Shown here: in pieces, positions 43,560-53,900 of the stretch
How the letters are laid out: every line of letters begins with the position of its first letter
How positions within the stretch are numbered: the first letter of the stretch is position 1
Source: Procambarus clarkii
Taxonomy: Eukaryota; Arthropoda; Malacostraca; Decapoda; Cambaridae
Assembly (NCBI RefSeq): GCF_040958095.1
Contig: NC_091181.1
Span: 27,492,904-27,556,903, forward strand
Length of the DNA stretch: 64,000 bases
Direction: 5' to 3'
Made by a program: the position numbers and the translations under genes
The notes under the pieces: generated by a model
Told to the model about the DNA's origin: nothing
The model's input: only the letters and a program-made list of their open reading frames with translations
Database searches by the model: none

Positions 43560-46500
43560 CTGCAAGAAAAAATGCAGCATATGATGAGTCACAGTAACAT
43601 GGCTGAAGAGTTGATACCCAACCCACACCTCTTCCCTTTGCCCAAAATGCTTTGTGCAATAGTGACTTCATTAGTATGTGTAACTCCTGTCCCTACAATT
43701 ATACATTATTCTTATATTCTTTGTACACACACTCCTATGAATACAAATTGTTATTATTATTATTGTTATCTGAAACTAAGGAACTGACAAAGTTTCGGTC
43801 ATCCTGAACCATTATCAAGTCTTGATGGACTGAAACATCATTGGTTCTTCATTTTCAGATGTGAGGGTTGTCTAAAAAGGTGCACATTTGACAAATACTG
43901 TACAGAATAATAAATCATCGTTGCTACCCCAAATGGTGGGGAAGAACCTGGCAAGAAGGATGGAAAAGTATTAGAAAGGTTGGTCAAGATATGGTGGAGG
44001 AAACAAAATGTATGTAAACATAACTTTTGATGTTGGCCAGATGCCTGTTGCATTTAACAGATTTCAAAACAGTATGCACAGGGAACTGATGAATGCTGCA
44101 TACAATTTTATATCTACAGGTATTTATATAATGTAGTTGTCCTAGGCATAAATGTACCTAGGTAGATAGTAAGGTGCCACGGATGAATGGAACAGTCGAG
44201 TGGGTGAAAGAGAACTGATTTACGAAGATAACCATCTTTCTCACGATGATCAAGATGAGCCATCACTTTATCTTGCTCTTCATCTCTAATCTTATATGCT
44301 ATGCCCCATACTTGGTCCTGTAAATAAGTAAAATTGTTAAAATATGATAAATTAATGATGCATGAGATTACACTTACAATCAGTACAATAAATATAACTG
44401 AATTCTGAAACTAAGATAATTACTAGCCAGGCTTAGTAAATATGGAGTGTTAATATGGTTTATGAGACAAAGACTTTCTACCAATGGTTGTAATATTAGC
44501 AGAACATTTATAACCAAACAAACTCTACCTTAACAAATAAAATTTGGTACCATAGATAAATAGAAATACAGTGGAACCTCGAATAATGAATTTAATCCGT
44601 TCTGGCGCCATGGTGGTCATGTGAAACGGACGTCATACAAAACGAATTTCCCCATTGATAATAATGGAAATCAAAATAATCCGTTCTACCACCGAAAAAC
44701 ATCAATATGATATTCGCTGTTTTAAATAATGAAGCAGCCTACCTTACATACACTGAACAAACCTTTATGACATCTTTCTTTTGTCAAATTTGTTCAATTT
44801 TTCATTTTTATTATAGCGAAAGGTGCGTTCGGTGTTCAGCAAGTAGGCTGCTCTATGTTCCTTAATAAAAAAAAAATTAAAAAATAAAAAATAGTTTAAA
44901 CACTTTGAAAAACGGACAAATGCCATAGAGCTTCGTTCCACGTTTGTTGGGTAGGCTGCTCCATTATGACAATCTTTCTTTGTTTCAAGTGTATTCCATT
45001 TGTTTTGTATTTTTCATTTGTCTCAATAATGGAGCAGCCTTCCCGACAAACACTGAACGAACTTTATGGCATTTGTCTGTTTTTCAAATTGTTTAAACTA
45101 TTTTTTGTTTTATTTTGTTTAAGAAACATGGAGCAGCCTACCTGCCGAACACCGAACAAACCTTTTTGACATTGGTTGTTTTTCAAAACATTTCATTTCT
45201 TTTTTATACATAAAAGTCAATGCTTTGCAACATCACAACAGTCACCCCTTTATATCCCAGCATCATTAGCATCTTTTAAAAAAAAAAAAAAAAAAAAAAA
45301 TTATTTGCATCGTCGGAGGCGTCCGAGCATGTTACCTGGTTGATACCTGGTTGATGGGGTTCTGGGAGTTCTTCTACTCCCCAAGCCCGGCCCGAGGCCA
45401 GGCTCGACTTGTGAGAGTTTGGTCCACCAGGCTGTTGCTTGGAGCGGCCCGCAGGCCCACATACCCACCACAGCCCGGTTGGTCCGGCACTCCTTGGAGG
45501 AATAAATCTAGTTTCCTCTTGAAAATGTCCACTGTTGTTCCGGCAATATTTCTTATGCTTGCTGGGAGGACGTTGAACAACCGCGGACCTCTGATGTTTA
45601 TACAGTGTTCTCTGATTGTGCCTATGGCACCTCTGCTCTTCATTGGTTCTATTCTACATTTTCTTCCATGTCGTTCACTCCAGTACGTTGTTATTTTACT
45701 GTGTAGATTTGGTACTTGACCCTCCAGTATCTTCCAGGTGTATATTATTTGATATCTCTCTCGTCTTCTTTCTAGTGAGTACATTTGGAGGGCTTTGAGA
45801 CGATCCCAATAATTTAGGTGCTGTGCACCATGTGCGAGAAGCAGCGCGACCCAACCATGTGGTGTTGTCGATATTCAAACGAGCGCTCGCCATATGAGAC
45901 GAATTGTCGGCGATCTGGGCACTCGTTACCCAAAATGCTTGCCAACTGAGGCGGTCATCACTCGAGGTTCTACTGTACTGTATACAAATGGAAAGAAACC
46001 TGTACGTACATTACATATGGATACATACAAAACTGGTAGAATGTAACAGAAAATAAAGTGAAGATAAATTTAAATGCTTGAGGAAACACAGTGAGAAAAT
46101 TTGAGCATCCAGGTAACTTTTTCAAGTTACAAGAGATAAATAAATGCCAAATTCGATTAACCTCACTTTACTCCATGCATTTATTGAGGTACTTTCTAAC
46201 ATACCTGGCATAATTAGTGGCTTTATAAAACATACAACTACTGTGCATAATGTGTAACCACTAAAATCCTATCCATTGTACTGAGTTTCAGAGAAGAACA
46301 GAGGTAAAATATTACGGAGGAAGGAATGGAAGATTGAAGAATTATTAACCTAGCATAGTTGTAAGAACCTTTTGACCCAACAGCCATTTACTCCTTTTGT
46401 TATTTATAGTATACCAAAAAGTAAATATGCAGGGGGGAGCAATCAGAAACCATTCACCCCTGTACACCCGACAGTAATTAGGTTCCCTAATTACTGTCGG

Positions 46501-49500
46501 GTGTACAGGGGTGAATGGTTTCTGATTGCTCCCCCCTGCATATTTACTTTTTGGTATATAAATATAATATATAAATATATTATATTTATTATAAATATAT
46601 TATATATTATATAATATATAAATATAATATATTTGGTATATAAATATAAATATAAATATAAATATATTATATTTATTATAAATATATTATATATTATATA
46701 ATATATAAATATAATATATTTGGTATATAAATATAAATATAGAATATAAAGTCATCATGTTATGGGGGAAACAAGGTATTGAATAACCTAGCCATTTCCA
46801 GAATCTAATCCTGAGGCCTTAATCCCAGCACATGAAAAACAAAACTAAAATAATTGGCCTATAATGTTTACTTCCTTTCAAGTAATGATCATCTTCAGCA
46901 GGTATAATGCAATACAGTAACAATTTTGGCAGACAGCTCAGAGCAAGGGTATACAGCCCAGGTGTATACACTTGGGCTGTACATAAACCTGGCAAGATGA
47001 GATGATGCTTTTCCTAGCTATGAAAAGCAACAAAGAGGACCAGGCCCACAACCAGGAACCCCAGGAAAAAAAAAAAAGCACATTATCAGGGCAAAGAGCC
47101 TGTGATAGGTTAATCAGCCCAGGAGCCTGGGTCACTAGTGCAAATAACAAAGGGCACTGGGGCACCAGAAACTATGACTACAACCTCACGTATTTCCGAG
47201 CCTTTCTTGTAATTTTGCAGCCATTTCATAAAGAGCTCACTAACATGGATAGTTAAAAAGAGGAAACACACTCAACTGTGTGCGGTATGCAATGTATGTG
47301 TAAAAATAGTGTTTTGTCCAATGGAGCAAGTACAAAAGGAGCCCAACTAACCAACTATAATTCTGCATGATGGTTACCCTTTCAACTTTAAACTGTCAGA
47401 GGTTAAGATTAAATAAATATTTTTGTATTTGTATAAATACAAAATTTGTATTATTTTGTATTGTGTTTTGTATGTGTTTGTTTGTATTATTTTTGTATAA
47501 ATATTTTTGTATTTTTGTAAATATATTAATATTTATGTAACTCTTGTATGTAAAAAACTCTTGTAAATAACGACAGCAGCCATGTACAAGACAGAAGCAA
47601 GACACATGACCTCTATGAAGGAAATGCAAATAAAGTGAATTTATGGACAATTAGTGTAGTTAAGATGAAATGATACACATTTGCTTTCATACACCACAAT
47701 AGCAAAGAATATTAAACTCTTAATGCATAATTAGAGTAACCCATGTCCACAAAATAATCATTACAATTAATGAAGCTGAATATGAACTTCTTGGATATTT
47801 TTTCACTCGAATACCATTAAAATCTTAGAATTATTCGTGCATTAATGATTGTTCTATATACAGTATAACTGAGGTGAAAGTTTTTATTGATTAACAAAGA
47901 GTATATTCAGGATTAACTCAAGTCAAGAAAGTCATACCCATTAATGTTCACTATGATGGTGGTCAGTATGTGTATGGCCTTTTCTTGACTTGCTGAGGAA
48001 CTCATTAACGGCAGCCTCAAGTTGGAATAAATGATCATCTTGAGCTTGTGGTACCTCATCCCTCATGAATCTTGCCAACTGGAACACGTATTCAGAATTT
48101 GCACCTGAAGGTCCATGACTCAGGCCAATTTGCTCAGCCATTCTTTGCAGAGGAGCATCACCCAACAAGAATTCTGGCTCATTACTTCCCACAAATACTA
48201 GTACAGGATGGGATAATGGCACTCCACTGGGACTATACATTGTTACAGACTTCCGATTATCAAAGCGTTGTTCACGTACATTTAACTGCTTTGTAATATT
48301 TATCTCTTGCTCTGGAGGAATTTCATAGGCCACACCCCATACCTGAGCCTGAAGCATATGCTAAGGTTCAGTCAGTTTCAGTGAAGGGAGTAAAATATTA
48401 TCAGGAAGGTTATATATAATATGTATATGAATAAGTACAGCATATGTACTGTACTGGGCCAGGTGTACAGCAATGGTAATGGAACAACAAGTGATCTGGA
48501 TGGGAGCTATAGTTCTATTTGTAAGTAAATTCATTGATCTTTCAGACTCTTCCTGGTTGAATAATGCTAAAAGGTTAAGCAACCGAACAAAATGTAGGCT
48601 AATTAAAAGACAGAACAGTATTTTGTAACCATGCCCAAATGGCCTAAAGCAGTGAGCGACTGCAATTCAGTAATTTTTGGCTGGATGAATAAGGTACAAT
48701 GATCAGACAGATCCTAGTACAAATCTTGGTGGACATATGGGGATATAAGGCATTTGAAGCAAAGGAAGCAAGTAGGGTCACCCTTTCTCACACTGATGAT
48801 ATATTTTTTATTCAGCTACACTCACTGTTAGAAATTCCAATAATCACTCAATGCCATAAGCATTATATAATGCTTATGGCATTAGGTCATAATTTTAATT
48901 GTTCAAGTTAGGGCATAGTGAGGTGAAGAAATGTTGGAGACAAAATTTGTATAATTAATTTCAAATAAACTATCTGTATTAGATTTATCCTTATCAAAAA
49001 TATCTTTCTGCTCCATAAAAGTAATTTAAATTTTGCACGGCATCAATGATTCCAAGCAAAGGTAACAGTAAATGGTAGGTGATGCACCTATATGGTGCCA
49101 ATTTTGTTTAATAATGCTCAGGAAGGTAACTAAGGCTTTCACAATTTTTTCTCAACGTGGCAAATGATTGTCAGAGATCTTAAATGTAGAATGACAACCA
49201 CAGAGAATATTAAGTGACACATTAAAAAAAACTGTTTCATAAACAACAGGAGCAATGTTGGACTAATGTTTGAGATTGACTGGAACAGTTTAAGGGTTAA
49301 TAGTGTACTGGAAACCAGAGCCAGACCCCTGGCCCCCATCAAAGAGGTACTGGAAGCAGAGGGAAAACTTCACAATCAACCTCGCCAAAAGAAACATCCA
49401 GAAAGTAAGCGAAATGGAATGGACAACTAATTGTAATCATTCGTTGTGTCGGGGGACAAGGAGCCAGTGTGTATTCACACAGCTGTATTCACCTAATATT

Positions 49501-50844
49501 GCTTGCGGGGGTTGAGTTCTGCTCTCTTGGCCCGCCTCTCAATTGTCAATCAATCAACTGTTACTAACTACTAATTTTTTTTTTAACACACACACACACA
49601 CACCATTGTGGTCTCTGTGGTTGGAAAATATTGGAGGGGTGACAGGTAAGCTAACATGAATGAAAAATTTTCTGACTGATAGAAAAATGAGGGCAGTAAT
49701 GAGAGGCAATGTATCGGACTGGAGAAATGTCACAAGTGGAGTACCACACTGGTTCTTGCACCAGTGATGTTTATTGTCTACATAAATGATCTACCAGTTG
49801 GTATACAGAATTATATAAATATGTTTGCTGATGATGCTAAGATAATAGGAAGGATAAGAAACTAAGATGATTGTCATGCCCTTCAAGAAGACCTGGACAA
49901 TATAAGTATATGGAGCAATACTTGGCAAATGGAATTTAATGTTAATAAATGCCATGTTATGGAATAGGAGAACATAGACCCCCCACACAACCTATATATT
50001 ATGTGAGAAATCTTTAAAGAATTCTGACAAAGAAAGGGATCTAGGGGTGGTTCTAGATATAAAACTGTCACCTGAGGATCACATTAAGAACATTGTGTGA
50101 GGAGCCTATGCTACACTTTCTAACTTCAGAATTGCTTTTAAATAAAGCAATACTGAAGAAATACTAAAGAAATTGTTCACAACTTTTGTTAGACCAAAGC
50201 TGGAATATGCAGCGGTAGTATGGTGCCCATATCTTACGAAGCACATCAACAAACTGGAAAAGGTGCAACAACATGTCACTAAGTGGCTCCCAGAACTGAA
50301 GGACAAGAGCTATGAGGAGAGGTTAGAGGCATTAAATATGCAAAAACTAGAAGATAGAAGAAAACGAGGCGATATGATCACTACATATAAAATAATAACA
50401 GGAATAAATAAAATTGATAAGGAAGAATTCCTGAGACCCGGAACTAGAGGTCATAGATTTAAACTCACGAAACAAAGCTGCCGGAGAAATATAAGAAAAT
50501 TCACTTTTGTAAACAGAGTGGTAGACGGTTGGAACAAGTTAGGTGAGAAGGTGGTGGAGGCCAAAACTGTCAGTAATTTCAAAGTGTTATATGACAAAGA
50601 GTGCTGGGGAGACGGGACATTACGAGCATAGTTCTCATCCTGTAACGACACTTAGGTAATTACACACACACAGGGGCCTCACCCCCATGTAGGAGCTCCT
50701 GGGGGTCTTAGTCCTAATGGCCCAGATTCAATTCCTGGCGGAGGCAGAAACAAACGGCGAGAGTTTCTTTCACCCTAATACCCCCTGTTCACCTAAGCAG
50801 TAAATAGGTACCTGGGAGTTAGACAGCTGCTATGGCTGCTTCCT

Positions 50845-50932
<88 letters not shown>

Positions 50933-53900
50933 AGAAAAGAATAAGAAAAAAAATCAGTTGATTGATTGACAGTAGAGAGGCAGGCCCAAAGAGTCAGTGC
51001 TTAACCCCCACAAGCACAACTAGATGAGTATACACACACACACACATACATATTAGGCTTATATCAAGGCCCCACACCCAGGGTTGAATTACTGACTCTC
51101 CCCAGGATGCAACCCCAAAACAAGCTCACTAACTCCAGGGTACCTATTTACTGCTAGGTTAACAGTAGCATTAGGTGATAGGAAATGCGATCGGGTTTCG
51201 AACCCAGAATTCTTAACTGCAAGTCGAGAACGAATCCGACTGTACTATGGGGCCCCTATAAAACTCTGTGAACTGCAGGGTTCACTGAGAAAAGAGTAAT
51301 TAAGCAGCAAATGACAATCCACTTAGTTTTCAGTTTGAGCTCCCTAGTTAAAGCTGGCAACCACACAGTAGCATCACCCAAAGAGGTGCCATTTTCCATG
51401 TAAACATTATTCAGTCCTGAACCTAAAACTATCAACCAACCTAAGACATAATAGAAAAGACCATGTTCTAAGTCATGACAAAAGACCAGAATTCAAAAGT
51501 CTAAAAAAAAAAGTGTTGGAAGAGTCTGACAATCATGGACACTTCTTTAATCTAAATTTTTAAATTTGAAGAATGCATTTATGCTTCCAATGATTTTGTT
51601 AATCTGGAGTGTTCACTGTTATACAAAACTCATAACAGCAGATACATGTTAAAAATATAATTATTCTAAATGATATAGGTACTATACAGTATTGCACTAA
51701 CCTCTGGATCTTCAGATGGGACTAAAGTGACAACTCTGCCAGGCTGTGTGGATAAAATAAAATACACAATATCATCATATGTATACACGTATGCAGAAAA
51801 TAATTTTGGTAAAAGAATTAACATGCATTATAGTATTCTGCAAGTTTACAGCTAAAATGGAGCATCAAGGTTCTACATGATGCTATATATCATGTTCATT
51901 TGATTCTAAACAGACTACCATGCCTTAAACCTTATATATTTCCCCAACACTGGGTTGAATGCATTAGAAACAACTCAGAATGAAGCCTTGAGGATAATTC
52001 TTGGTGCCACAGATACACAAGACTCACCAATATGAGAGAGGAATTGAAACTCCCCACCATATGGGAAAGCATTGTGCAACTTAACATGACCTTCAGTGCG
52101 AAGGTCATGAGAAATTCAACATCAGTAGAGCTTTTTAGAAACAAACTCTCTGATTCTATTGTCAGGCCAGCAAGTGCTGCATATGCACCAGCAGGCAGTC
52201 TGCAAACAAAGTGGTCAACCTCATCAAATTGAGTATTCCTATTGTTTGCAATGTAACAACTAATGATATTCTACTATCTGTACCCTGTAATACAAATATC
52301 ATACACATTCATTAGCAAAAAGAGAGTAACAGAAATCCAGTGCTTATTAACTCCCTACATGCAGCAATCAATTTAGAGACATGCCTACAATAAAAAAAAA
52401 AAACTTGTAGAATGATTAATTTGGATGCAAAATGTAAAGAAAAGTGAAAATAAATAAATCAACAAGGGCTGTGAAGAGAGTTCGAACTTACGTCCAGGAT
52501 GATCCCAGACGCATCTTAATCGACTGAGACACAACATGGTCAAAAGAATGACCAAGTGCATGGCGGAATTGTGTAAAACCATGGTTTGTGTCTCGGAGAG
52601 ACTGCGGGATTCGTGTGAGAGCAGTAGCAATCCCGGTTGCAATTCTTTTGACCATGTTGTGGCTCAGTCGATTAAGGCGCATCTGGGATCATCCTGGACA
52701 TAAGTTCAAACCCTCATCACGGCCCTTGTGGATTTATATATTTGATATATCATGCTATTGTCATTTCTGTGTGTAAAGTGAAAATAACTGTCAACATTGT
52801 AGCCCATTTCGTGCACTGAACAAATTGACTGTATGGCAGCATGTGGCAGCGGACTCCAACTCCAGAGCTGTCAGTAAAACACACAGCTCAAGCCAAATTT
52901 TCTTTAATGTTGACCTCAGATGTCTAGACAATCAAATGTATGAATTTATGTATCAATGAATGGATGTATATACCAGTGAAAGAATTTATAAATACAGTAC
53001 ATCAATGAATGTATGAAACTATGTACTATTAACCCATATAAGGCAGTTCCTATTTATATAAATCATATAAATAGGAAATGCCTCCTATTTATATCCTCCC
53101 AAACTCATTCAGTATGGGCCTATTGGCTCACTCGAGGCCTCTCCTATTTATATCCTGGGTATAAACAGGAGCTGCCTTATAGCCTATACTATGCAGCTCC
53201 TATTTATATAATTCCAAACTCATTAATATACAAGTCTACTGTCTCATACGAGGCAGCTCTTATTTATATCATGGATATGCTTTCTCCAGTATCTCTCTAG
53301 CAACAGTAGTACCAAGCAGGGATGTATGAAAATATCCCTGTTGCACTGCTGCAGAATGTCAGCTTCTTCTGTTCAGTCATTTCCATGGAACCAGTAGGAT
53401 CTTGCCTAAGGAAGCAAAAGTGTGTTCTGATGAGAAAGAAGCTACTACGATTGCACTTGAATTCTTTGTAAAAAAAATAATTGTTTTTCTGTTTTTTTGG
53501 TTTTTGAACATAAAAGTAATTACAGTATTATGTATCATGCCATGGATCCCAAGAAAGACAGTGGTAAGGTTCAACCTAAGAAAACAAATGTGAGGATGCC
53601 AATAAAGGAAAAAAACAACAGATCATTCATAGTGAGACAATGTGATGTCTCACTACAGACAAGTGTTAAAATGTAGGGAAAACAAGTGTGTATAGGCAGA
53701 TTCTTAGTAGGACAAGCAAGCAGTGAGCCACAACCAGGTCCTAGTGGTATGCCTGCAAAATGTAAGAGAGAGTACCCCAAAAATGTCATCACTGCCTGAT
53801 GTTATAATGGAAGGGGACTTCCCTTCCAAACACTAATGCCTCTCTTCTTCCCCCCCCCCCCCTTCCCTCCTCACCATCTTCCATACGCCAACAAGAGGAG

